Source: Candidatus Kouleothrix ribensis
GTDB lineage: Bacteria; Chloroflexota; Chloroflexia; Chloroflexales; Roseiflexaceae
Assembly: GCA_016722075.1 (NCBI GenBank)
Contig: JADKGW010000001.1
Span: forward strand, 5,572,500 to 5,636,499
Direction of reading: 5' to 3'
Length of the DNA stretch: 64,000 nt
The number at the start of each line of letters is the position of its first letter. Position 1 is the first letter of the stretch. Positions 48,393-56,474 of this stretch are shown here, piece by piece. Below the pieces are notes generated by a model. It did not search any database, had not been told where the DNA came from, and was given only the letters and a program-made list of their open reading frames with translations. A program made the position numbers and the translations under genes.

Positions 48393-48922
48393 ATGAGCCT
48401 GACATCTATGGAGTGGGGGCAGATTGTGTTAGCCATACTCAGCGTTCTGGGCGGTGCCGGTGGGGTGACTGCCTTTTACCGCGCCAGATCGCAGAATCGC
48501 ACTGATGAGCGAAAGCTCCTCACCGAGGAGCAGATCGCTTTTCGTAGCTCGATGTCGGCCGAGCTTGCCCGCCTCTCTACCTTGCAGCAGTCGTTAGCGG
48601 CTGACAAAGACAAGCTCGAAGCGCAGCTCGCCGATCAAGGTCGGCAGCTCGAGCGGCTGCGCACGCTCGACGAGATTAAAGAGCGGCAGATCGCCGAGCT
48701 GCAAAAGCAGAATGCCGATCTGGTGCTGCGTTCGAATGCGCAGCAGGGCGAGATTGAGGCGCTGCGCGAGGAAAAGCGCGCGTGCTGCAGCAACTTACCG
48801 TCGCGCATGCGACCAAAGAACTGCTTGAGCGTGAAAACAACGATCTGCGGCGCGAGATGAGCCGCCTGCGCAGCGACCTCGACACCTTGCGCGGCGCGGT
48901 GGTCACCAGTGGGGAGTCGTGA
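48393..48922 (+). pseudogene. Membrane-anchored coiled-coil protein with a frameshift
   Basis: Residues 8-27 (WGQIVLAILSVLGGAGGVTA) form a membrane helix, then a long coiled coil. The reading frame switches by -1 at the A4 run at 48772-48775: the original frame ends with an unrelated Cys-rich tail, while the -1 frame continues the coiled coil (TKELLERENNDLRREMSRLR) to TGA at 48922. One missing A would restore it. The layout resembles spanin-like or fibre-chaperone proteins next to endolysins. Confidence 0.6.
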
Positions 48923-48947
48923 GCTTCTGTATCAGTGGCTGGAGGTG

Positions 48948-49835
48948 ATGGCGCTGCTCGGCGCCGTGATCCATCAGGGGGTTGCGCCGCGCTACAGTCC
49001 GGGGCTAATGGCCCGTGTAGCCGAGCGGCGCGGCCTGCCCGTTGTGGCATGTATGGTCAGCAGCCCACGCTACCCGATCGGCACCTGGCTTCTGGTCATC
49101 GGGATGAACACGGAGCAGGTGGAGTGGTGCCGGGTCACTGATGTATCACATCCGCGCGATCAGCAGCGGCACATCCGCACACATCGCGAGGTGGAGTTTG
49201 GGTACCCGGAGGCGCAGCGCTTTTGTGGCCTTGACGCACTGCACGATCGACCGGAGCGCTGCCCGGTGATGGTGCTCTATTTCCCGGAGGGTGCAAATGG
49301 ATCTTTCAACGTGGACTCTGCTCCTGGTCGCGCTGACGCCGCTGGTGATCGCGGTCCTACGGCGCGACTCGATGTCGGACAATCAGGTGACGCTACTGAC
49401 GCTGGCGGTGGTGGTGGTGTTCTTCTTCGCAGGGAAGGCGCTCGACGGCGGGCTGGCGTGGCCGCTCCCCCAGGGCTTGGCCGGCGAGTTGGGACAGGCG
49501 CTCATCGCGCAACAGGTGCTCTACCTGCTCGTCAAGAATACCTCGCCGATCAAGGCGCTGGAGCGGCTGGGGAATGCACCCGACTAAGCAGCAGCACCTG
49601 CGTCGAATCTGGGGAGCCCTCGCCCGGTCGAAGTATTGCGATCCGATGTGGTGGCTCTTGCTTGGCTGGTGCGCGCTGGTATTTAGCTGGCGCGCCTGGC
49701 TTGTGTGGTGTATTCGCCGGCAGCAGCGGCAGGAGAAGTAGGTATGCAAGGAAGTGGAACCCTCGGCTCGCGCGGCGATCTAGTCGCCCGCAAGATTCCG
49801 CGTCAGCGGGCGCCGCTCCGCTGGCGCCTGCGTAA
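48948..49835 (+). CDS. RlpA-like double-psi beta-barrel protein; C-terminus unclear
   Basis: The first about 115 residues (RYSPGLMARVAERRGLPVVA, PIGTWLLVIGMNTEQVEWCR, VTDVSHPRDQQRHIR) have the layout of an RlpA-like double-psi beta-barrel: a YSPG start, GTxLxV, and CxVTDxS ... FG strands. Such domains cleave or bind peptidoglycan. After about 49290 the open frame runs over the holin-like gene in another frame and becomes Gly/Arg-rich, so the true end is near 49300 and the stop was probably lost by a base error. The start is uncertain (GTG at 48909 or ATG at 48948). Confidence 0.5.
   Translation: MALLGAVIHQGVAPRYSPGLMARVAERRGLPVVACMVSSPRYPIGTWLLVIGMNTEQVEWCRVTDVSHPRDQQRHIRTHREVEFGYPEAQRFCGLDALHDRPERCPVMVLYFPEGANGSFNVDSAPGRADAAGDRGPTARLDVGQSGDATDAGGGGGVLLRREGARRRAGVAAPPGLGRRVGTGAHRATGALPARQEYLADQGAGAAGECTRLSSSTCVESGEPSPGRSIAIRCGGSCLAGARWYLAGAPGLCGVFAGSSGRRSRYARKWNPRLARRSSRPQDSASAGAAPLAPA
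49297..49587 (+). CDS. Holin-like membrane protein
   Basis: A 96-residue protein with three hydrophobic stretches: WTLLLVALTPLVIAVL (5-20), VTLLTLAVVVVFFFAG (about 29-44) and LGQALIAQQVLYLLV (about 62-78). GGAGGG lies 5 bases before the ATG at 49297. It fits a class-I-like holin that would release the amidase. Identification rests on topology and place. Confidence 0.65.
   Translation: MDLSTWTLLLVALTPLVIAVLRRDSMSDNQVTLLTLAVVVVFFFAGKALDGGLAWPLPQGLAGELGQALIAQQVLYLLVKNTSPIKALERLGNAPD
49574..49741 (+). CDS. Small single-pass membrane peptide
   Basis: A 55-residue peptide starting within the last codons of the holin-like gene. It is basic at the start (HPTKQQHLRRIWGALARSKY), with one Trp-rich membrane helix (MWWLLLGWCALVFSWRAWLV) and a basic end. 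AGGAGAAG at its 3' end is the ribosome site of the next gene. It may be an antiholin or accessory lysis peptide. Confidence 0.5.
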   Translation: MHPTKQQHLRRIWGALARSKYCDPMWWLLLGWCALVFSWRAWLVWCIRRQQRQEK

Positions 49836-50382
49836 CGCGCTACGGTGGAGCTACATCAAAGGCTGGATAGCGGCGCACTGGATCGCGCCCTTCGCCAATG
49901 CCTGGGGGGTCATGACCGGGATCGGCCAGCTCGATGTGGTGCTGATCAAGGCCAATGGAGCGCGAATCTATTACGGCACAGTCGGCTACCGGGTGATCAC
50001 CAACGCCGGCGTCACCTTCCTGCGCGACGACTGGAACAATAACGCGCAGGACTTCACCACCTTCAATTTTCATGCGTGTGGTACTGGAACGACTGCAGAA
50101 GCGGCTAGTGACACTGCGCTTGTTACTGAATGCACCACTGCTCTGAACCCCGATAGCACCCGTGCTACGGGAACCCGCTCGACGCCGGCGAGCAACCAGT
50201 TTGCGTCGGCTGGCACAGTGACGTTCGATGCCTCGGCGGCTGTCACTGAACATATGTTGATGAGCCAGGCAGCGACTGGCGGTGGTACCGGGTGGGATCG
50301 CACGGTGTTTAGTGCGATTAACGTGGTGAGCGGGGATAGCATCCTTTTCACGTATACTTGTACTCTTTCCAGCGGTGGATGA
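49744..50382 (+). CDS. Phage structural/fibre-associated protein
   Basis: A 212-residue protein. A basic N-terminus precedes beta-rich segments (VVLIKANGARIYYGTVGYRV and VTFLRDDWNNNAQDFTTFNF). The C-terminal part, GTGTTAEAASDTALVTECTT, ALNPDSTRATGTRST and TVTFDASAAVTEHMLMSQAA, is a pattern I know from small siphophage structural proteins near tail-fibre genes. AGGAGAAGTAGG precedes the ATG. Confidence 0.65.
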   Translation: MQGSGTLGSRGDLVARKIPRQRAPLRWRLRNALRWSYIKGWIAAHWIAPFANAWGVMTGIGQLDVVLIKANGARIYYGTVGYRVITNAGVTFLRDDWNNNAQDFTTFNFHACGTGTTAEAASDTALVTECTTALNPDSTRATGTRSTPASNQFASAGTVTFDASAAVTEHMLMSQAATGGGTGWDRTVFSAINVVSGDSILFTYTCTLSSGG

Positions 50383-50393
50383 CGTTTTATATG

Positions 50394-50422
50394 TAGACTA
50401 GACAGACGAACAATTGTATAAT
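50394..50422 (+). promoter_or_regulatory. Promoter before the homing endonuclease gene
   Basis: TAGACT (50394-50399), a 17-base spacer and TATAAT (50417-50422), followed by TCATTGCAGG. The 18-base GTATAATNCATTGCAGGA is shared with the promoter at 56304. Confidence 0.6.
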
Positions 50423-50443
50423 TCATTGCAGGAGGTAAATGCA

Positions 50444-51238
50444 ATGAATGTACTCTGTGAGGCCTGTGGGAACGAGTTCAAGCGCCGGAATGCACGTCAG
50501 CGGTTTTGCAGCACGGGCTGTCGCGATACCAGCATGCGCCGAACGGTTGCACTGATATGTCAGCAGTGCGGGCGCGAGTTCCATCGGCCGCCGTGGGAAG
50601 TGCAGCGAGGTCGTACAAAGTATTGCTCACGTGCGTGCTATCACGAGGCATCGATAGGGCATCGGGGATATAACACGGTCGAGCCAATCGAGCGCATTTG
50701 CGAATCCTGTGGGAAGTCGTTTCTGACTGGTGGTCGCGGCCGAGCAAAGATAGATCAGCGGTTCTGCTCACGGTCATGTCAGCAACGATCGCGCTACCGG
50801 CACGGCGCGAAAGCGCTAGAACTTCAGGCGATCGATGCTGCCTACATTGCTGGATTTATTGACGGAGAAGGTTCGTTCATTTTGTATCGCCGGCGCGATG
50901 TCGTGGCTTTTCGGATTAGTGCGGCCAATACAGTATTGTCTGTATTGCAATGGATTGCAGATGTTACCGGCGTTGGAGCGGTGATTGAGCAGCAAAGCCG
51001 AAATGCAAATCATCGCAACTCTGCTTGGTGGACATGTAATGCGGAAGCGGCTGAGTCGGTAACACGGCAGATCCTTCCTTACTTGCGGATTAAGCGTGCG
51101 CATGCTGAACTGGCATTATCTGTTCAAGAGCGACTGCGCGATCCGAAACTCAAAGCCGACCGCACATGGCAACAGGAGGCTATTACGCAAATGCAAGCAC
51201 TGAATAAGCGCGGCTCGCGGGCCGCAGACGAGGGCTAG
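50444..51238 (+). CDS. LAGLIDADG homing endonuclease with zinc ribbons
   Basis: A 264-residue protein. The first 120 residues hold three CxxC/CxxxC zinc ribbons (CEACG ... CSTGC; CQQCG ... CSRAC; CESCG ... CSRSC). Then IAGFIDGEGSFILYRRRDVV is a single LAGLIDADG motif, so it acts as a dimer. The start at 50444 has GGAGG 6 bases upstream; the gene has its own promoter. It sits between two structural genes and is a free-standing homing endonuclease, a selfish insert. Confidence 0.9.
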   Translation: MNVLCEACGNEFKRRNARQRFCSTGCRDTSMRRTVALICQQCGREFHRPPWEVQRGRTKYCSRACYHEASIGHRGYNTVEPIERICESCGKSFLTGGRGRAKIDQRFCSRSCQQRSRYRHGAKALELQAIDAAYIAGFIDGEGSFILYRRRDVVAFRISAANTVLSVLQWIADVTGVGAVIEQQSRNANHRNSAWWTCNAEAAESVTRQILPYLRIKRAHAELALSVQERLRDPKLKADRTWQQEAITQMQALNKRGSRAADEG

Positions 51239-51239
51239 C

Positions 51240-51527
51240 ATGGCAGCACTGCCAACGCTCGATCGCCAGCGCATCTGGCGGGGCATCATGCGCTACTGGT
51301 CGGCGCAGCGTGACATTCTGGCCGGCTGCACCAAGACCGACCTGCAGGCGGCCATCAATGCCGCCGACGATTGGGTCGACTCGAATGCGGCCAGCTACAA
51401 CAGCGCACTGCCGGCCACCTTCCGCACCAATGCCACGGTCGCGCAGAAGGCCTTTCTGCTGGCGATGGTCGCCCTCGCACGCGGCAATGTGGCACTGCTG
51501 CGCGCCATTCTCGGTGAGGTGGATTGA
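51240..51527 (+). CDS. Small structural-type phage protein
   Basis: A 95-residue helical protein (MAALPTLDRQRIWRGIMRYW onward; AAINAADDWVDSNAASYNSA, then AQKAFLLAMVALARGNVALL). The LDRQRIWRGxMRYWS start recurs in siphophage fibre regions. It begins 1 base after the homing endonuclease stop and shares a TGATG with the next gene. Confidence 0.65.
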   Translation: MAALPTLDRQRIWRGIMRYWSAQRDILAGCTKTDLQAAINAADDWVDSNAASYNSALPATFRTNATVAQKAFLLAMVALARGNVALLRAILGEVD

Positions 51528-52018
51528 TGGCAACACGCTTTGTCGGGCTGCCGCACAGTGCCGAGTTTCCGGCGAGCAACTTCCCGCAGATCACGCACAT
51601 CAACCAGCGCCCGGTGCTGGCCTTTGATGCCGCGACCGACGAGACCGCCTACTGGACGGACATCGCGCCGCAGGGCCTCACGGGCACGCTGACGCTCGTC
51701 ATCACCTACGGTATGGCCAGCGCAACCAGCGGCACGGTCGGCCTCCAGGCCCAGATTGAGGCGGTTTCCGATGGCGATGTGACCGATCTGGATGCGACCA
51801 CCAGCTTCGATACGGTGAACAACTCGGCGAGCACGACGGTGCCGGGAACGGCGGGGCAGATCGATCAGATCAGTATCACGCTGACGAATGCCGATAGCCT
51901 CGCCGCGGCCGACTATTATCGCATCAGCGTGAACCGGGACGCGGATGGATCGGCGATCACGGATAGTGCAACCGGCGACCTGTATCTCCTGGCGATCGAG
52001 CTGCGCGACGCAGCCTAG
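51527..52018 (+). CDS. Beta-rich structural protein (fibre-type)
   Basis: A 163-residue, beta-rich protein with ITHINQRPVLAFDAATDETA and LTGTLTLVITYGMASATSGT (a jelly-roll-like receptor or decoration fold). Many Thr, Ser and Asp, few Lys. It lies between two other fibre-type genes, so it is probably part of the tail fibre or capsid fibre. Confidence 0.6.
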   Translation: MATRFVGLPHSAEFPASNFPQITHINQRPVLAFDAATDETAYWTDIAPQGLTGTLTLVITYGMASATSGTVGLQAQIEAVSDGDVTDLDATTSFDTVNNSASTTVPGTAGQIDQISITLTNADSLAAADYYRISVNRDADGSAITDSATGDLYLLAIELRDAA

Positions 52019-52029
52019 CGGAGTCTGCG

Positions 52030-53703
52030 ATGGCCGTGCGCTTCGATGCCAACGCCGACTTTCTCCGGCTGTCGTCGGGGATCTTCGACTATAACGCCGG
52101 CTACACGATTATGGCCTGGGCGTACCCGGTAAGCAACCCGGCGGCTCAGATCACGCTGTTCTCGGTTGCGGCCGATGGATCGAATCTCGATCGCTTGCGC
52201 TCGAACTCAGGCGGCACCACCTGGTCGGCACAGTCGATCATCGGTGGTACTTCGGTCAACACCAATGGCTCCAGCGTGAGCTATGGCAGCTGGCAGCACT
52301 GGGCGATGGTGCGGCGGGACGTATCGAACCTGGACACGTACTTGAATGGCGTGCTCAATGCCACGAGCAACCAGTCGGTGAGCGGGCGCGCTGCGGCAGC
52401 ACAACTCGATATTGGCAACACCAATGCCGCGAGCGCCTACTTCAATGGGCGCGTGTTTGCGATCAAGGCCTGGAATGTGGCGCTCACGGCTGCCGAGATC
52501 CAGGAAGAGATGCGCACCATTCGCCCGGTGCGGCTGGCGAACCTCTGGGGCTGGTGGCCAGGTCGGCCAGGGAGTGGCGAGCGAGCCAAAGACTATTCGG
52601 GAAACGGTCGCACCTTTACCGAGGGCGGCACCCTCACCGATGAGGACGCCGGGCCGATCAGCTGGGGTATCCGGGGCGGGCGGCGCATCCGCTCCGGCGG
52701 CACGCAGTATAGCCAGACTGTGGCCGGCACCCTGACGAGCACGGGTGAATTGGTCAGGCGTACGGGCAAGGGCCTGGCCGGCACGCTGACGAGCACAGGG
52801 GCACTCATCAAACGCACGGGCAAGGACTTGGTTGGCACGCTCACCAGCAGCGGCGGGCTGGTCAAGCGCACGGGCAAGGGCCTGGTCGGCACGCTCACGA
52901 GCAGCGGGGCGTTAGCAACGGCGCGGGTCTACCTGAAAGCGCTCGGTGGCACGCTCACCAGCAGCGGGGCGCTGGTCAAGCGCACGGGCAAAGGCCTAGT
53001 TGGCACGCTCACGAGCAGCGGCGGGCTGGTCAAGCGCACGGGCAAGGGCCTGGCCGGCACGCTCACGAGCAGCGGGGCGTTAGCAACGGCGCGGGTCTAC
53101 CTGAAAGCGCTCGGTGGCACGCTCACGAGCAGCGGGGCGCTGGCCAAGCGCACGGGTAAGGGCCTGGTCGGCACGCTCACGAGCAGCGGCGGGCTGGCCA
53201 AGCGCACGGGCAAAGGCCTAGGCGGCACGCTCACCAGCAGCGGGGCGCTAGTCAAGCGGACTGCGAAGCGCATGGCCGGCACATTGGCCAGCAGTGGCAC
53301 ATTGGTGGTGTCGCGCATCCATGTGCTGGCGCGGTATGTGGTAGATGTCCTGGCGCGACGTGTGCGATTCGCGCCGGGGGTATTTCCTTGGGTACGCGCA
53401 GTCGTTCGTCGCGTGCAGTATGAGGCAGAGGCTATGGCACTCGCAGAAATTGCCAAAGATCCGGATGAGGTGATTGATGTTGCCATTGACTATTCTGTCC
53501 TCCTCGATGGCGACACTATCACGTCATCGACGTGGTCGGTAGCCGGTGTCACGCTCGCATCGTCCTCAAACACCACCACCACCGCCTCTGCACGCATTAG
53601 CGGCGGCACCTTGGGGGGCAAACACAAGGCGAAAAACACGGTCGTGACCACGGGGGGGCAGACGTTCGTTCGCCGGCTGGTCTTTGCGATGCAGGAGCTG
53701 TAA
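52030..53703 (+). CDS. LamG-type tail fibre protein with tandem repeats
   Basis: A 557-residue protein. Residues 1-175 form a LamG/concanavalin-like domain (YTIMAWAYPVSNPAAQITLF, WQHWAMVRRDVSNLDTYLNG, AFAIKAWNVALTAAEIQEEM-like end) that binds sugars. Residues 235-420 are about ten GTLTSSG-type repeats. The last 130 residues are beta-rich and end in FVRRLVFAMQEL. It probably recognises host surface polysaccharide. Its stop overlaps the portal start (TAATG). Confidence 0.75.
   Translation: MAVRFDANADFLRLSSGIFDYNAGYTIMAWAYPVSNPAAQITLFSVAADGSNLDRLRSNSGGTTWSAQSIIGGTSVNTNGSSVSYGSWQHWAMVRRDVSNLDTYLNGVLNATSNQSVSGRAAAAQLDIGNTNAASAYFNGRVFAIKAWNVALTAAEIQEEMRTIRPVRLANLWGWWPGRPGSGERAKDYSGNGRTFTEGGTLTDEDAGPISWGIRGGRRIRSGGTQYSQTVAGTLTSTGELVRRTGKGLAGTLTSTGALIKRTGKDLVGTLTSSGGLVKRTGKGLVGTLTSSGALATARVYLKALGGTLTSSGALVKRTGKGLVGTLTSSGGLVKRTGKGLAGTLTSSGALATARVYLKALGGTLTSSGALAKRTGKGLVGTLTSSGGLAKRTGKGLGGTLTSSGALVKRTAKRMAGTLASSGTLVVSRIHVLARYVVDVLARRVRFAPGVFPWVRAVVRRVQYEAEAMALAEIAKDPDEVIDVAIDYSVLLDGDTITSSTWSVAGVTLASSSNTTTTASARISGGTLGGKHKAKNTVVTTGGQTFVRRLVFAMQEL
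52720..53290 (+). repeat. Tandem repeats in the fibre gene
   Basis: About ten units of 54-60 bases encode KRTGKGLxGTLTSSGxLx or ATARVYLKALGGTLTSSGAL. Two blocks around 52915-52965 and 53080-53130 are near-identical, so a larger 174-base duplication is layered on the small units. Recent expansion is implied by the high identity. Confidence 0.75.
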
Positions 53704-55826
53704 TGGCACCATCACGCTCCCGACCACGATTCTTTGCCCGCCTGCGCTACGGCATTGCGCGGATGTTGCTCAAGGCGCAATCCTTCTCGATCGTGCCGAG
53801 CTGGTTCACGCAGTCAGTATTGCAGCCGGCGTTTCGCTCACTGGTGCGCGACGGCTACCAGAAGTCATCCGCCTTCTTTGCATGCATTAGTACGCTGGCG
53901 TTCAGCTTCCCCGAGCCGCCACTCTACGTCTATGATGCCGAGGGTGAGGAAGGGCAGTCCATGCCCATGCACGGCCTGCGCAAGCTCCTGCGCAAGCCCA
54001 TGCCGACGATGGGCGAAGCTGAGTTCAAGGCGACGGTCATCGTCTACCTGGCGCTCGGCGGCAACGCGTACCTCCACAAGCTGCGGAACAAGGCCGGCCA
54101 AGTCATACAACTGCGGCCCTACCACGCTGGGCACATCACCTGCGTGCCTGGTGGCGAGAACTGGATCTCGCACTACCTGTACAACCCAAACGGTACCGGC
54201 ACGGTCGGGGTTATCCTTGACGACCTGACGCGCATCGAGCCGAATGATATCGTGCATCTCAAGTGGCCATCGGTTGACCCGGCGCAGCCCTGGCAGTCAC
54301 AGCCGCCGATTCTCGCCGCCGCCGCCGAGGTCGATTCGGATGTCGAGGCCATCCGCTACATCTTCGCGCTGCTCAAGAACGACGCCATCCCGCGCACGGT
54401 CGTGACCGTGCCGGCCGAGCGACCACTCGACGACGAAGAGGTGCGGCGGATGAAAGAGCAGTGGCGGGAGCGCTATGGCGGCGACAACCGCGGCGAGGTA
54501 GCGATTCTCGAGGCCGGCGCCACTGTCACCCGCCTTGGCCTCAACCTGCAGGAACTGGCGTTCGATGCGCTCGTGCGCATCCCCGAGACGCGCATCGCGG
54601 CCGTGCTGCGCGTGCCGCCGATCCTTGTGGGGCTCAACAGCGGGCTCGATAAGGCGACCTACGCCAACTATGCCGAGGCGCGGCGGGCGTTCACGCAGGA
54701 CACGCTCGTCCCGCTCTGGCGGCTCTTCGAGTCGGAGATTGAGGCTGACCTACTGCCCGAGTTCCCGCGCGACGGCGGGATGAGCGTGCGCCACGACCTC
54801 TCGCGCGTCGCCTCACTCCAAGATGACATCAACGGCAAGTGGGAGCGGGTGCGGAAGGCCTACCTGGCCGGCCTCATTAAGAAAAATGAGGGCCGGCGAT
54901 CCATCGGCTACGCTGCCGAGCTGGACGGCGATGTGTATTACACGCCGCCGACTGCTCAGGTCGTTCAGCCTGCCAAGCGGACGCTTCCCAGTGCCACACC
55001 TAAGGCCCTGCTGATGCTGCCGGACGGGCAGATCGTCAACCTTGATGATGATGATGGTGGTGAAGAGCATGCGTACTTTCGTGGGGGCCTGAGGCCCGCG
55101 CCTGGGCCACGGAACGCGCCACGGTGGCGCCCGCGCGAGCAGAACACCGCCGACCTCGAACCAATCGAGGCCAAGATCGAGCGGGCGATGCAGCGCTACC
55201 TGCGCGCGGAGTACCGCAAGGCCGCCGAGGGCGTGCGCGACGCGGCGAAGGCCGGCGAGCTTGACCCGGCGGTGATCGACCAGCTGGGTCTTGACCTGGG
55301 GCCAGAGGTGCGGCGCATTATGCACCGCTTCTACCCGCAGGTGATGAAGCCGGCGTTTGAGGACGCCGAGATTGCGCTCGATGTGACCATCGGCTTCGAT
55401 GTCGAGAGCAAAGAAGTGCAGCAGGTGCTCAGCGACCTGGCCGACCTGGTGACCCGCATCACCGAGACGACTCGCAACGATATTCGGGCGCTGATCGGGA
55501 TGCAGGCGGCTGAGGGCTGGTCGATCGAGCAACTGGCGAAGGAGCTGATGAAGGCCGGCGTCACCGCATCGACCGTGCGCGCCACGATGATCGCCAGAAC
55601 CGAGACCGCCGCCGCCTACTCGCGTGGCTCACTGCTGGCCTATGAGCTATCGGGTGTGGTCGACTCCGTGGAATGGATGGCCACCATCGATGATCTCACC
55701 TGCGAGGACTGCAAGGCGCTGAACGGCACCATCACGAAGCTGGGCAAGGCATTCAGCGACGGGACGCAGTTTCCACCTAGACATCCAAATTGCCGTTGCA
55801 CGTTGATCCCGCTGCTGAAAAAGTAG
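53703..55826 (+). CDS. Portal protein fused to head-morphogenesis (gp7-like) domain
   Basis: A 707-residue protein. Residues 1-400 are an HK97-type portal (YQKSSAFFACISTLAFSFPE, VIVYLALGGNAYLHKLRNKA, ETRIAAVLRVPPILVGLNSG, SEIEADLLPEF). After a linker with D4/G-rich and Pro-rich segments, residues 480-707 form the SPP1 gp7-like minor capsid domain: ATMIARTETAAAYSRGSLLA, then DDLTCEDCKALNGTI and FPPRHPNCRCTL. These are normally two genes. The fusion would tie portal and internal head protein together. It starts inside the TAATG of the fibre gene. Confidence 0.88.
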   Translation: MAPSRSRPRFFARLRYGIARMLLKAQSFSIVPSWFTQSVLQPAFRSLVRDGYQKSSAFFACISTLAFSFPEPPLYVYDAEGEEGQSMPMHGLRKLLRKPMPTMGEAEFKATVIVYLALGGNAYLHKLRNKAGQVIQLRPYHAGHITCVPGGENWISHYLYNPNGTGTVGVILDDLTRIEPNDIVHLKWPSVDPAQPWQSQPPILAAAAEVDSDVEAIRYIFALLKNDAIPRTVVTVPAERPLDDEEVRRMKEQWRERYGGDNRGEVAILEAGATVTRLGLNLQELAFDALVRIPETRIAAVLRVPPILVGLNSGLDKATYANYAEARRAFTQDTLVPLWRLFESEIEADLLPEFPRDGGMSVRHDLSRVASLQDDINGKWERVRKAYLAGLIKKNEGRRSIGYAAELDGDVYYTPPTAQVVQPAKRTLPSATPKALLMLPDGQIVNLDDDDGGEEHAYFRGGLRPAPGPRNAPRWRPREQNTADLEPIEAKIERAMQRYLRAEYRKAAEGVRDAAKAGELDPAVIDQLGLDLGPEVRRIMHRFYPQVMKPAFEDAEIALDVTIGFDVESKEVQQVLSDLADLVTRITETTRNDIRALIGMQAAEGWSIEQLAKELMKAGVTASTVRATMIARTETAAAYSRGSLLAYELSGVVDSVEWMATIDDLTCEDCKALNGTITKLGKAFSDGTQFPPRHPNCRCTLIPLLKK

Positions 55827-55871
55827 CAGCAGACTGGTCAGTGTTTCGATCGTCACGAGGAGTCGCGCGCT

Positions 55872-56072
55872 ATGAATGTTCGGCGAACGCCGTCAGCTGA
55901 GGGGATGCTTGACCCGCGTGTGCGCACCCTGCTGATCGGGGTGCGTCAGGCGCTCATTATGATCCTTGGCCATATCGAAGATTTCCTGGGAATCGAGCGC
56001 AGCATCATACCGCGCCACAAGCGCGGGAAGGGAGACATCCATGAGCCCTACGAGCATGACGGATCCCAGTGA
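55872..56072 (+). CDS. Small hypothetical protein
   Basis: A 66-residue protein (MNVRRTPSAEGMLDPRVRTL, then LIGVRQALIMILGHIEDFLG). A helix of about 20 residues with basic flanks could lie on a membrane or capsid surface. GAGGAG lies 9-10 bases before the ATG. It precedes the small membrane gene. Confidence 0.6.
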   Translation: MNVRRTPSAEGMLDPRVRTLLIGVRQALIMILGHIEDFLGIERSIIPRHKRGKGDIHEPYEHDGSQ

Positions 56073-56289
56073 GTCGGTGCAGGCGCGCTTCATCGGGCGC
56101 ATCTTGGTGGTGCCGATCGGTGCCCTGATCCTCTTTGCCCTATGGGTGGTCATTGCCAGTGTACTCACCCCGCTGCATGGGCTTGAAGATACGGCGATGC
56201 TCGGGCTGCGCCTCGGCATGATCGCCTTTGGCGCGCTGATCATCGCGATGGCGTCCGGCGCAGCCATCTGGCGGTTGCTGCACTGGTAA
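56041..56289 (+). CDS. Small two-helix membrane protein
   Basis: An 82-residue protein started at the ATG at 56041, overlapping the preceding gene by 32 bases. It has hydrophobic segments at about 20-38 (ILVVPIGALILFALWVVIAS) and 48-75 (GLRLGMIAFGALIIAMASGA). Small membrane genes between portal and protease occur in several siphophages; role unknown. Confidence 0.6.
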   Translation: MSPTSMTDPSESVQARFIGRILVVPIGALILFALWVVIASVLTPLHGLEDTAMLGLRLGMIAFGALIIAMASGAAIWRLLHW

Positions 56290-56297
56290 TTGACACA

Positions 56298-56309
56298 ATT
56301 TGGTATAAT
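56298..56309 (+). promoter_or_regulatory. Promoter upstream of the head-gene cluster
   Basis: TATAAT at 56304-56309 with an extended -10 TGG. A TTGACA at 56290-56295 is only 8 bases away, too close to act as its -35. The start sequence TATAATACATTGCAGGA is shared with the promoter at 50417. Confidence 0.55.
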
Positions 56310-56312
56310 ACA

Positions 56313-56456
56313 TTGCAGGAATCGAAAACGATCCTGCAACTTCCTGTAGGTGCGTGCCGGGGCTCCAGCGCGCGGTAATCGAAGAAGCCACCCTGTAAGC
56401 ACAGAGCGGCGCATTCCAGGCCACTGATAACAGCGGCCTTGGATGCGCCGCTTTTT
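56313..56456 (+). ncRNA. Leader or small RNA ending in an intrinsic terminator
   Basis: It begins with a hairpin (TTGCAGG and ATCG pairing with CGAT and CCTGCAA, loop AAAA, 56313-56339). It ends with a terminator whose 18-base arms lie at 56405-56422 and 56435-56452, followed by TTTTT. No open frame lies between. It is either a 140-base small RNA or an attenuator before the prohead protease, which starts 19 bases later. Confidence 0.5.
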
Positions 56457-56474
56457 GCGTTTTGGAGTACTGGC

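Noticed and set aside
52720..53290. CRISPR or non-coding tandem array
   Set aside because: Repeats keep a single reading frame through the fibre gene, so this is a coding minisatellite.
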